A stretch of 64,000 bases of DNA from Strigops habroptila (taxonomy: Eukaryota > Chordata > Aves > Psittaciformes > Psittacidae): contig NC_044288.2 in assembly GCF_004027225.2 (NCBI RefSeq), forward strand, positions 4,701,719 to 4,765,718, written 5' to 3'. Each line of letters begins with the position of its first letter. Within the stretch, counting starts at the first letter, position 1. Below the pieces are notes generated by a model. That model worked only from the letters and a program-made list of their open reading frames with translations, was not told the DNA's origin and made no database searches. Position numbers and translations under genes: made by a program. Below, piece by piece: positions 1-11,591 of this stretch.

Positions 1-3000
1 AGCCTGGCAGCGAGGGCACCTCTGGGCAAGTGACAGCTACAACTGCCTGAGAGGTAATACAAAAGCCCTTCTGCACACGTGCTGCTCTAATAAGTTTTTC
101 TTAATAGCAGGCAGAGAAGTATCCTGGAAAACAAGTGCACTCAGTTACGCAACTGCCAGCATGGCTGAACTTGGGAGATATTTATCTTAGGACATCTTGC
201 ATTTTAAATCCCTTTAATTCCACATAATCCGCAGCACAGGGAGCAATTTACAGGACAGGCGAGTGCTGCTCTGATGTGAAACAGGGACGAGTGGCACCCC
301 AGCAGGACCATGTGAGACTGTGCCCACTCCTGCTGCCATCGAGGGCTGTGCTCTATAGTTAGCACCATCAGCACAAGTCATCCTGGATTATCGACAGCTC
401 TGTTTAGAAGAGCAGCCTGCTGCTATTTCTGGACCTCTAGGTTTTGACTAGTCACTTTTGAGATGCCCGTATGCAACACAACAAGGGTACGAGGTACTCA
501 GGGACTCTCTTTCACCCAATTTTGATGAACCATGAAGCATTCAAGCAGGAAGGAATGGGAAAGAAACCCTCCACCCCAGAGCTTCTGGTAGTTTGACACA
601 AGAACAAGGCATTTTATTACTATTATTAAGTGGAATTTGTGGATCTTGCTGCATGTCAGAGATTCTGCACAAATAAAGATCTCCAAAAGAACTCACACAG
701 CACAAACAGACCAAGGAGTCTACGCATGAGGTGTATCGGAGACAACAGTTTCTCAGCTTCCTCCCCTATCTTTTGATCATTGTTTTCTGCATTGTTCAGC
801 TAAGATGCTTGAAGCAGATAGTTATTCATGAACAGCTCCAGCTCCATAAAGGATAAGACACTTATACTGGCAAAAATAATTAGCTTGAAGTGGTTGGGTT
901 TGGCGTAATCCCACGTCAGTTGTGTTGCTGGATGTTTGTGTCATAAGACAAGAGTCTCAAAGAAAAGCATAGTCCCGATGACAGCATCCATCGCTACGGT
1001 GATGGAGTCATTCAGCTCCACTGCCCACTGCCTGTGCTCTGCCCCAGCCAGGTTTTTCTACTACATAAGCAATATCCTGAGTAATACAAGCAGCAGAGAG
1101 GACAGGAGGGGAAAACCAAGGAAAAGTATTACGGTGGTAGCTCAGCACTGAGGGACTCGTCTCCTGCAAGGGATCCGTTCAGGCTCCCACTGCCACCCGC
1201 TCCCATGTGTTTCCCCAGCCCGGCTCCAGGCTGAGCTCCGGTGCACTGGGACAAGGGGCACCCGTCTCCAGCAGCAAACAGCCAACACTGCTGGAATGCA
1301 GTGGAAAAACACCAAATCCCATAACAACAGGGCTGATGCCTCCATCCGCCAGCATGGTGACAAGCACCTCTGCTCCATGACTCAGAAAACAAAGGTTGGA
1401 GGGAGCCGGTTTCTAACCCGGATGGCAGCGATCCCAGGGCAATTTACGTAACCAGTGTTCCAGAAGTCTCCTGGGTTTCTCAGTGGTGCCACCTCGCCCA
1501 GGAGTGGTGAAAACTTAATCCTTGGGCCCCTACCTTGGGCCTCAAGGTGCAAAACTCCCCCCAAGCCTTAGTCCCTCTCTGCTGTTTGCAGATACGCTGC
1601 TGGATCTCAGGGAACCCTCTAACTCCCGGCCCAGGCGATGGCAGCCAGGGTTAGAGGTGAAGAACATCTGTATTAGCTTTCCTCACTGGAATCAAGCACT
1701 CCACACTTTGAGACAAAGGCAGGTAAACTGCCAGTGTCCCAATCATGATGCTGAGATGTGAAAAGACAGATCTGCAGAAATACCACCTGAGAGCAGGTCC
1801 CGACCCTGCCCTAGAGCCATGGCCAAGGTGAGATGGGGGAAGCTCAGAAGCCAGGGGCAGGCCCTCCACTTTCAATTTACAACCAACACACCAGTTACTA
1901 ATGCAATGGGGAAACCAGCCACGATCTTCGCAGCTGACTCGGGCTGTGAAGGCACCAGACCCCCCCTGGGCCGCTTCTGCTCGGGAGAGATCCCGTGATG
2001 CTGACACAGCGCCTGCCTGGCACCTGGGAGACCTGGGATTAAGGAGTAACTGAAATCTCACCCACGGCATTCACCGCCCTGGGCACTGGCATTAGTTTCC
2101 TCCCATTATGAGTCTAGTTGCATTTTTTGGCTTTTCGGGCTATCTTCCTACTTAGAAACCACAAAGAAAATCCCTGTCCCCCAGCACTAACCTGTGCCCC
2201 GGCCTGAGGTGCACCATGTGCTTTCAGGCAACGCAATTATGGCCACAGGACCTCGCTCCTCTTCCACCTTCCAACACAAACCCACCCTCACGACTCAAGC
2301 AATGCTTCAGAGCAGATGCTCTGAGCCCACAGCACCCCCCACACATGGGGGTTTCTAGGAGAAGCTGTCGCACATCTGGCTGATGAAAATTAGGCAATCT
2401 ACCTGAGCCCCGATCGCCAGCAGACCCCCCTGCTGTCACAGCAGCAGTGAACTACTGCTTCCACTCAAAGCACAGATCTCTCAAGAGGCAAATTTAAACA
2501 GGAACGAGCAAATCTGACTGATCAAGACATCCCCAGGCAAGATAAAGGAGCGTGACGGCATCGAATCCAGACAAAACGATGGGAAAGCACCAAGATGTGT
2601 CGTCCCCCGCCTCCCGGTTTCCCCAGGAGAGCTGCTAGTTCCCGGCTGGATGAGAAGATGTTTAACTAAAGAGTGGCAGAGCGCAGTGCCTCAGCGGCTG
2701 CTCTGCGATGGCTGGAAACTGCTACGAGCTGTCCCTTTATTCTGAAATGGCTGTGATGGAAGCCTGCAGATGTGGACAGAGGCAGTGTGCTGTCCTGCAC
2801 ATCTGGCTCGGGGGGCTGAATTAGAAGGGAAAAGAGGAAAGCAAGAAGGAAGAGCGGACATCCAGGAAAGTGACACAGGACCGTGACCGGAGTTGGAGTG
2901 GCCTGAGAGAGCAGTCGGGGCTGGGAAGGCGGATAGCGAGGAAGCCCGCAGGAGAAAGACCCCAAACCGGAGACATTCGTTCCCTGGGCCTTCAGCGGGG

Positions 3001-3277
3001 ACCGTTTCCCTCTCTGTCTGGTTGGAGATGTAGGAGCACGCTGCTTGCGCTCCCCGAGCAATCGCAGCAGCGGGGCCGGGAAGCCTGCCCCAGCCCCACA
3101 CCGGCCGGAGCAGCCCCCGGCCCCGCACAGCCCCGGCCGGCTGCATCCCCCCCGGGCCGCCCATCCCCTTCCAGCCGCGGGGACCGCGCCGGGAGGGGAA
3201 GGGAACGGGGGGACCGGACCGGGCGCTCCTTTGTTCGGCGGAGCCCCCGCGGTCGGTAAAGGCCGGTGCCTGCTCAC
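1..3277 (-). other. RPS6KA1: RPS6KA1 intron 1 (3' part outside the window)
   Basis: This is minus-strand sequence downstream of the RPS6KA1 first-exon donor (GTGAGCA at 3277-3271). I looked for the next RSK1 exon, which should encode the segment leading into the N-terminal kinase domain, and found nothing kinase-like in any frame. Intron 1 therefore appears to run off the left edge. The remaining open frames here are short and lack recognisable domains. No transposon was recognised. Confidence 0.7.
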
Positions 3278-3620
3278 CTCCGTGTCCAGATGCACCACCT
3301 CCATGTCGGGCCAGGGCTCGGCGAGCTGTGCGAGCGGCATGGTGCCGGCGGGCTGCCCGCGGGGCTGCGCTCGGAGCGGCGGAGCGGCCCGCGCTGGGCA
3401 CCGGCTGCCCGGGCCGGGCCGGGCCGGGCCGGGCGCGGCGGGAGGGGAAAGGAGGGGACGGGAGGGGCGGGGCGGCTCCGCCCGCTGAGCCGCGGGGCGG
3501 GCCGGAGCCCGGCCCGGGGACCCCCCCACCGGCAGACACGCACCGGTGTAGGGGTGCTGCGGGGGGCGCCGGCAGCGGGGCGGTGTGTCCGGGGATCCCG
3601 CACCCTTCACCCTGCCCTGA
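3030..3620 (-). promoter_or_regulatory. RPS6KA1: CpG-island promoter and 5'UTR of RPS6KA1
   Basis: This is a dense CpG block around the first coding exon with many GC boxes and no TATA box in a suitable position. The stretch 3414-3475 contains repeated GGGCC units followed by G-runs (GGGAGGGG, GGAGGGG), so it has G-quadruplex potential on the plus strand. The transcription start cannot be fixed from sequence; the 5'UTR probably begins within about 200 bp upstream (to the right) of 3340. The island ends near 3620, where CpG density falls. Confidence 0.75.
3278..3340 (-). CDS. RPS6KA1: RPS6KA1 (RSK1) first coding exon, partial gene
   Basis: The exon encodes 21 residues beginning MPLAQLAEPWPDMEVVHLD. 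This closely resembles the N terminus of vertebrate RSK1 as I know it (MPLAQL.EPWP.ME pattern). The start codon has a good Kozak context (GGCACCATGC), and the exon ends in phase 0 at a clean donor, GAG|GTGAGCA. RSK1 is a 90-kDa ribosomal S6 kinase of about 735 aa in mammals with two kinase domains. It is activated by ERK and PDK1 and acts in cytosol and nucleus. Only this exon is present; the kinase domains and ERK-docking tail lie beyond coordinate 1. The open frame through 2666-3625 is intron and 5' flank read-through, not protein. RPS6KA1 is preferred over RPS6KA2/3/6 because of the N-terminal match and because HMGN2 and DHDDS are the upstream neighbours. Confidence 0.87.
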
Positions 3621-4058
3621 TGCACTCTGGATGCAAACGGATCTAATCCTGCCGGCTCCTCACAAGGTGAGAGGAGCAGCCACTAGCAGGGAACCCTCCA
3701 AGCACCGAGAACACCTACTGACAACTACACCAAGCGTCCCGCTCTCCTGGGCCTTGGGAAGGTGCTTTTCCCCCCTGCAGGAGCATCACAGTGCTGTACA
3801 GCATCACCAGATGAAAAGGTGGTGAGGAGAAACTGGGTGACACAATTCAGCTTTGCTGCTTAAGGCAGGAAACTGCTCTGGGAAATCCGGATTCCAAGTT
3901 TGAGATGTGCGATGAGTCACTGCTCATCTCTGCCTGCAGCGTCTCCCCCCCTTGACTTCCCTACAGAACATGGCCAGAAAACATCCTCACCTTTCTCTGG
4001 TGTTCGGGAGAGCCTCAGAGGAAAGGTGGCTTATGCACAACTGTTCTTAATGCATGTG

Positions 4059-4270
4059 TCCAACTCCCTGCCACGGGCAGGGACACCTTCCACTAGAGCA
4101 GGTTGCTCCAAGCCCCTGTGTCCAACCTGGCCTTGAACACTGCCAGGGATGGGGCAGCCACAGCTTCTCTGGGCACCCTGTGCCAGCGCCTCAGCACCCT
4201 CACAGGGAAGAACTTCTGCCTAAGAGCTCATCTCAATCTCCCCTCTGGCAGGTTAAAGCCATTTCCCCTT
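4059..4270 (-). repeat. CR1 LINE 3'-end fragment (reverse orientation)
   Basis: The sequence reads CCACGGGCAGGGACACCTTC, then on through a GGTTGCTCCAAGCCCC-type segment, to the CTCTGGCAGGTTAAAGCC segment. This is the reverse complement of the conserved CR1 3' region. It lacks the extreme 3' terminus that is present in the copy at 23871, so it is truncated at its left end. It is nearly identical over about 180 bp to that copy. Confidence 0.9.
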
Positions 4271-7200
4271 CATCACTTGTTAAGGTTTCTCAAATAGGAA
4301 GAGTTTTCTTGTACTCACATTTAACTAAACCCCAAAGCACCCTGTGCTCAGGTTTCACTAGCAAATTATTTGTTCAAATAAATAAATATAACCTTTTTTA
4401 AGGGTGCATGGCTAAGGGTTGACTTCATCAAGGTGTGGCTGGAAATACTTAATGAGCGTAAGTGAAAGCACATGGAGCTGGTGGTTTGGTCCCAGGAAGC
4501 TGGGGCTGAACAGCCCAAAGCCCTTTACCTGTTCAGAGAGGGCCAAATTAGGACAGTGCTTTGAAAAAATCCAGTTAATCTCCACAGCACTCAAAGCTAA
4601 TCTGTAAATCATCATGAGGACCTGCTTGTGACTGAGGCTAGAGCTGTCATCTTTTTTGCATGGGGGGGAATCGAGTGGAGAAGATCCCCATGGTGACAGC
4701 AAGTGTTTGAGCCAAGCCTGGGAACTGCCATCCCCGAGTCCTGAGCCCTAAGTGTGGGAGCCTCAGATGAAAGCATTAAATACCCAAATCCACCTGGCTG
4801 GTACTGTGTGAGGTTCTGTTATAGCCAATTAAACTCATGTCACTTACTGTTGGAGCAAGCTGAAGCAGATCTTGTGGAGAGTTACTCATTCAGTTCCAAA
4901 GCTATCCATAATGTCCCCTTCTTGCCTGGTACACGGCGTGCTGTCTGGTTACATCCAGCCTCCAGCTGCTGCAACCTGCTTTAAATGGCATCAGTAACAC
5001 GATGATGTCAACACTGGTATCCCATTTACCTTCTTCATTTGTTTGCAAAACACATCTCCCTCTCCTGCTCTGCTGCACGTGGGGTAGGAATGCAGAGGGA
5101 AGTGAGTACAGGACAGTGCTTTCTGCTTCCTTTCTGAAGGAGAATAAACTGAGACACTGCTTGTTGACCTGACATGCTTTAAGGAACCCAACCTTTGGAC
5201 ATCACATCCTGATGTGCTTAGAGCTTCCCACCTGGGTAACGAGCCCACAGTGAACACTTAAAGCCATAATACCAGGCACAAAGTGCATTTCCTGTGAGGT
5301 GACCCACTGAATGCCTCCCAGCTTCCAAATCAGGCAGGATAGGTGCTGAGCAGTTACCTGCAGCAGCTGTGGGGGGGAATCTCAGTCAGGCTGGTCATTA
5401 ACTCCTGGGGAATTTCTGACTCCAGGGTCACAACTTATTATTAATAGCAAAAAGAATAACGCTAAAAATGAGGTAAATTACTTTGGAAGTGTTAAAGAGT
5501 CATGGGGTGGTGCAGTGACCACTAGAAAAGCAAAACCTCCCTTTTCAACATCACAGCTCATGGACAATGTCCAGAGGAACTGTTTGAAAGGCAGCACAAG
5601 GCCTACTGCAATATGGTGAGGGAAGGGAGACAAGAACCTCTGCTGCTCCCACACCCCAGCAGGGCTACTGAGGTGCAGAAAGTCCTTCATGATTCACTGC
5701 AGAAGGACAGACAGGCTGACCATGAACTTGACAGAAGACCAGAATTATGAAGCTTTATGGAGCAATGACTTCTTTAGGCTGGAAGAAAAAGACAGCTCTA
5801 AAGGGACAGATCCAGGTCCCACTGCACCTAAGTAAAACTACCAAACTATCCTGCCTGCTTCCTTTAGTAAAACAACAAATGAAAGATAGTGGGGAGACAA
5901 CAAATGACTTGTGATTCTTGCCTGCATCTCTGCAGCTCCTTTTATTAAAGGCTAGGAGAGGATTTGACTGAGGTAGCTCTACAGTGTCCTCAAAATTATA
6001 CTAACACCCCCCAAAAAGAGCCTAGGTAATACCCCAGCAGCTCAGCAGCAAGGGTAGACCTGCCCTGGTAGTGGTTTTGTATTGTACCTTAGTTAATGGA
6101 CTGCTCTTATCTCAACCCATGGGATTTACATTCTTTCCGTTCTCCTCCCCATTCCTCCGGGAGCAGGTGGGAAGAAGTGGGGGGAATGAGCGAGCGGCTG
6201 CGTGGTTCTGAGTTACCGGATGGGCTTAAACCACGACAACCAGATAATGCCAGATCATAGCTGATTAACAGAAGGTGAAACGTGCCACACAGGATTGCTG
6301 CTAAGTCCAGGGCAGGATGTTTGGATAAGAGAAATGGGGTAGTGGTCTCCCCGAGGGTTTATTTCCTAGTCAAAGGACAGCTATAAAAAGCAGCCTCTGT
6401 CCTGAAAGCAGGGTACAAAGAGTGTTCTTTGGAGTTGAACAGCAGAGGCTGCTATTTGGGTGACTGTCATGACTAAATACAGTGATTAAAACACAGAGAG
6501 TGGTGTTTTTCTGAGGCAGTTGCAGGCTGGGGAGGGGCTGCTCTGGGAAGTGCAGACCCCGGATGGGCTGGTGGCCCTTTCGGTAGCATTGCGTTTGCTG
6601 AAAGTTCAAAATGCTGCGGGTTTAGTTTGGTTTTAAACCCACCAAATCCTCCTCAAATACAGTTATAGATACTTTCACTTCTGCAGGTGGCTTTTGGTGT
6701 GTAATGTTCTCCTTTGCAGAGAGGGTGACAACATTCGTTAAGCCACTTATCCCCAAACAAGCACTTCCAAAGCGGATGTATCCACATTACCACATCCAAC
6801 TTCTCCTCCTTATTCCAAAAGCTGCCCAAGTCATTCTCCACCTACCCATAGAGTTAACCTATGGCTCACCATCTCCTTTCTTTCTACCTAAGGCAAGGAG
6901 CATCTCTCACTTACTGCCTGCTTCATGCTACGCTTTTACACATAGACGGAAATGCAGGAAGCTCGCAGGCACGAGAACTCGCAGGGCTGAATCCCAAAAG
7001 CCTCCTACAATTTACAGACTCATGTCATCTGCTTTGTGTTTATGCTGAGACAGTCATTTAATTAGAGCTTGCAGCAACCCTCTTTGTATTTGGAAGATTG
7101 ACTAATCAGTTCCGTAGCTCATTGTTATCCCTGTGGTACTAATAGGGAAACTGAGTCATGTTTTCAATAGGTTGTTAGGGCAGAACTTGAACTCCACATC

Positions 7201-9507
7201 CCGGCTTCTAATTCCCAGCTCTCAATTCACAATCTCATTTCCTCACCTCTTCTGCTTCGTTTTGCCACTACGAAGGCAGAGATGACAGATGGCCTTGTTT
7301 TGATCCCAGGGACACATTTTTCCTTAGCATGGTACAAACATATCATTGAAGATATAAAGCAGGACCCTGGAAATGAGAAATGAGGCTGTGCTTAACAGCA
7401 GAATTACTTTCTGCCTTTCTGATAGTTTTCTTTACCTCCATGTGCTATTGCAGCTGCCTCAAATGCCAACGTTCTCCAAGGCAGGTCCAGGCAGCAATTG
7501 GAATGCAGAAACTACACCACAGCAGGCAGTGGGATGAAGAGCTCCTTCGGGAGCACAGCCCAGACAGCTTTCATTCCCCTGGACAAGGTTTGTGCAGTCT
7601 GAAGGCTTATTCATAGAGCAAACACCTCTGACCTCTGCTGCTACTTCCCACAAAGGTGAACATCATGCTACCTTGCTCAGATCACTTGTCTTTCTAAAGG
7701 GATCTAGTGTATGTGAACCCTTTTCTTTTGCAGAATATATTGCATTTTGCCTGCTGGTTCTGCTAAGTCCACCCTACTTCTACGTGGTGTTACCGAAACC
7801 TATGAGGTTCCTCCGTGGAGCACACACAGCTCCAGCCAGGTGAGGGTTTTGCTAGCAGAACCGATTCAGATGTTGGCTTCATTTGGGCAACATCTGTGAA
7901 CGTTGCACTTATCTCTCGGGAATACTGAACTGCAGCCAAGAGGTGCCCTTGAGGAGAGGGACCGGTCGGAGCGGGATGTGGCCTGGGGAGGCGATGGGGA
8001 ATAAGCTGGGAGGCAGGAGGCCATATCTGCTGGTTGCCATGGATACAATCGCTGCCGGTCTCCTGTATCAGTTACCTTCCCCTTCCTGGACACAAATGAA
8101 CAAGCAGTGGTCTGCTCCTGTTCCTATGTAGGACACAACCCTGGACATGCAATCAAAAGGAGAAAATCATCTCTTTCAAACCTAGACATCTCTTCTTAAC
8201 ATCAGAGGGGAGAGTAGGAGATGACTTGGTTTTCGGTATTTGAACGATGCGAGGCTGATATTGCTCTGCCCAACTGCATTTGGTTCTGTCCTAACCCTTG
8301 GCTATTTCCTAGCACCTCGGAGGAGCTGCTTTCCCAGCCTTTTGCTCTCACTCAGCCTCCTGGATCCATGACAAGCTGCTCCAGACTCAGACTCTGCTGC
8401 TGTAGGCACTTGCTGTCGCCTCAGCACACGCACTCAGGCAGAACCCTGCAGCCTCCAGGGCCTTCAGCTCTTGTGTGGCTCAAACTACACCTGGAAAAGG
8501 CTTTTACAAACCCCCATATAAAATACAAGCAATTGCTTGCTTTTTCTTTTTCTCTTCATAATTTTTAAAGCAGGTTGCAGCCCAGGTGGTAAGTTATTTA
8601 GAGCAAGTTATCTGACAAATTGTGTTTTCAATTAGCACACCGATATGTTTGTAGTTTATTTCACTGTAGCACTATGTGAGGGAGTGATAACATGAAAGAG
8701 AAAACTATTAGAAACTGTAAGCAGGAGTGAAACTGCCAGGCCTGTTTTCGCTGTCCCCCAGCCAGGAGAAAGCTGAGTAAACAACAGCACTAAGTACAGT
8801 TGGTTTTATGGTTCTTTTAGGTTTAAGGACTTGTAAACAAGTGATGAGGCTTTTAAGTGGATACAAATGGATGCCCTCAGTTTTGCGTTACTCACGGAGT
8901 GCACAGGTCCCAGTTTCTCCAGACAGGGAAGGGGAAAACAAAAGCACATGTCAACAGAAACCCAGCTCCACCGGGAGGAGAATGTCATTCCAGTGTGCGC
9001 CGTCTCAAACCTACATCATGCAACTGAACAAGTCTGGTCCTGCTTAATCAAGGGCACACACAAACACCCATTCCACAGTTTGGGATGCCAGCATTCAAAG
9101 TAAAGAAAAAGAAACCATTCCAAAATTGGAGGTGAATTTCAGAAGCCCTGATGAGAAGCCTAAAGACCCCAGGAACCTATTTTCCTTAGGGAAAGCCCCC
9201 AAAGTTTGTTTCTGATTTAAGAGTGATATACTCATGACTGGCAGTATTTAACAACTTAGTCCTCTCTCAAAACAGACTGTTAAACACATCCAGACTTGTA
9301 AAGCCACATTCCCAAAATAACCAGAGAAATAAACTTCGAAAAGATGAGAAATGATCCTGGACTGGGAATATTCTGGCCCAGTGACCAATTGTATTACATA
9401 GGAAGACATAACACAAACACATGTTTTTAGAGGGCTGTGGGAAAGAGGTGCCTTCATCATTTAGGGAGAAAGAAGCAGGTCTCCAGTTCCTCTTCTAACA
9501 ACATTTG

Positions 9508-9763
9508 TTCAGCCTGGAGAAGAGAAGGCAGAGGGGAGACTGAGATGAGCTCTGAGGTAGAAGCTCTTCCCTGTAAGGGTGCTGAGGCGCTGGCACAGGG
9601 TGCCCAGAGAAGCTGTGGCTGCCCCATCCCTGGCAGTGTTCAAGGCCAGGTTGGACACAGGGGCTTGGAGCAACCTGCTCTAGTGGAAGGTGTCCCTGCC
9701 CGTGGCAGGGGGTTGGAACTGGATGAGCTTTAAGGCCCCTTCCAACCCAAACCAGGCTGTGAT
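9508..9763 (+). repeat. CR1 LINE 3'-end fragment (forward orientation)
   Basis: It starts TTCAGCCTGGAGAAGAGAAG and runs through the GGCACAGGGTGCCCAGAGAA and GGTTGGAACTGGATGAGCTT segments to the CCTTCCAACCCAAACCAG end. This is the classic sense-strand 3' region of avian CR1. It is 5'-truncated, as most CR1 copies are. Open frames within it are not host genes. Confidence 0.92.
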
Positions 9764-11531
9764 TAAGGCAGTGCAGCAGCTCAGATATGACTCAGCTGGT
9801 TTGCATGGTCAGGTAGCAGATATACAGTGCTCAAAGGTTTCCTTGTTGGAGAGTGAACAAAAGGCACAACAGGTTCAGGGATGTCAGAAACCCGATTACC
9901 TGGCAAAGAAAAACTCTCTGTCTCTCATCAGCATTACAAAACCCCCACGTTCTGGCATTAGTGAGGCTCTTGGATATTTTGCCATGTTGCATGTCTGAGA
10001 GCACCCTATAAAACGGTGCAGAAATACAACATTGGTACTTTGCTGCTTGACTATTTAAATTGCTCTTTTCCTCCTCTCACCTTCATGATGAACAAAAGAA
10101 GGGAGCTTGGAGACTGCTCTTTAGACATTCTTATTTCCAAAGAGGCACTTATGGTTTATACTAGAAGCGTAATGACTGTCCAGCTGGGCTGTTTCTAGCT
10201 CTCTTTAGAGAGGCTTAGTGCATTTCTCTGTGAGTTTACCTGGAGTACTTACAGCTCTGCTGATGAGGGAAGAACCACTTGATTCTTAACTAGAAAAATC
10301 CTCTTTCGGAATTATTCTTTAGTGCCTCTATAAGCATTCAAAGTTCAGCCCAAAGGGTTTTCCATCAGCAGGCTAAAACTCCGCCTGCCTGATTCTTGTG
10401 TGCTGCTCTCATTTCATTGTCATACTCCAGAATTGCTCAGAAAAGATAATTTCTAAGATCAAAAGCAAGAAGCTTACTTTCATCTTTCTTCTGCTAAACT
10501 TTGTGGGCACCCGTGTGATCAAAAGCCATCTCTTGGTTACGCTGTGCCTTTCCTCTGTCACTGTAAAGAGGGGAGGGCAGTGCTGCTCAGACAGTAAAGT
10601 TTTATCACTGGGGATTAAATATCTTTTACAGAGGAATTCATAAAGCAAGCATAGAAAAATAAATAAGCAAAGACTGCTCAATGCACAGAAAGCCTCCAGC
10701 ACCCAGAGTGCTCAAGGGACACATCCCCACCGTTGGTAGGAGCTCTGGTGCCACTCACCTCTGCTTTGCTCACACTGCATCTCCAGCCACTGAGTAACAG
10801 CAATTTACAAGCTAAAACTCTAATGAAATGGGTGTTTTGTCACCCAACGGATGAAAGCTTCCCTGCACGCTGCTTTCTATCAACAAAGGTGTTGCCAGAG
10901 GCAGTGAGTGTTTTAAAAGGTTCCAACCCTGGAAGCTGTTTTCAGTTGTGCTGCTGTGACAGCAAAAATGAGGCTTGCATGGTAGGTAACGACTCCTTCC
11001 ACCCTTTTCCTGTGGGAAATCAGGTATCTGCTCACAACCTGGTTTCAGAAAGTCCTGGCCAGACCTGCTGCCTTGTTTTTCTATTTACAGTCTGCACAGA
11101 ATCATTTTCCCCCCTCAACCTAAGAAACCACTAACATAATGTTGGAGGCAAATGTCCTGTGGCAGCGGCCCAGCATAAGATACGGTGGAAATAGGCTCAG
11201 TATGTTGGATAATAAATAACATCTGATGTAACGTTATTTAACTTCAAATATAAGGACACTGGGGTATGCTATAGCCCTTAAAATGGTACAAGAAACATAG
11301 TGCTATTAGCTGTTATGGCTCAGTAACACCATATACTTGTTGAAAGGCAATATTGATCAGGAGAGATGGAAAACAGGTTTTTGGCAGCTGTTTGCCAGCT
11401 CCCTGGAAGTTAATATGAGAATCAATTACCAATGGACAAATGTCCCTTCTACAAGATCACCAGCTTACTCCTGGCACACGCTCGCCTGCTGACAGAAGCG
11501 TTTCAGAAGAGGAAGACACAGGCAGGAATGA

Positions 11532-11591
11532 ATGGGTTTAAATATCATCACTATACAGACAGAAACAGATGGGTTTAAATATCATCACTAT
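11532..11591. repeat. Perfect 23-bp direct repeat, period 37 bp
   Basis: The 23-bp unit (starts ATGGGTTTAAATATC, ends ATCACTAT) occurs at 11532-11554 and again, without mismatch, at 11569-11591, separated by 14 bp. It looks like a recent local duplication in intergenic DNA. No function can be inferred from the sequence. Confidence 0.85.

Noticed and set aside
2666-3625. 319-codon open frame on minus including the RPS6KA1 start
   Set aside because: Only the 21 codons of 3278-3340 match RSK1; a strong splice donor follows. The rest is CpG-island 5' flank and intron with no domains.
4054-4401. Protein-like open frames repeated at 4.1, 9.6 and 24.0 kb
   Set aside because: They are shadows of CR1 3' fragments, which do not encode protein in this part of the element.
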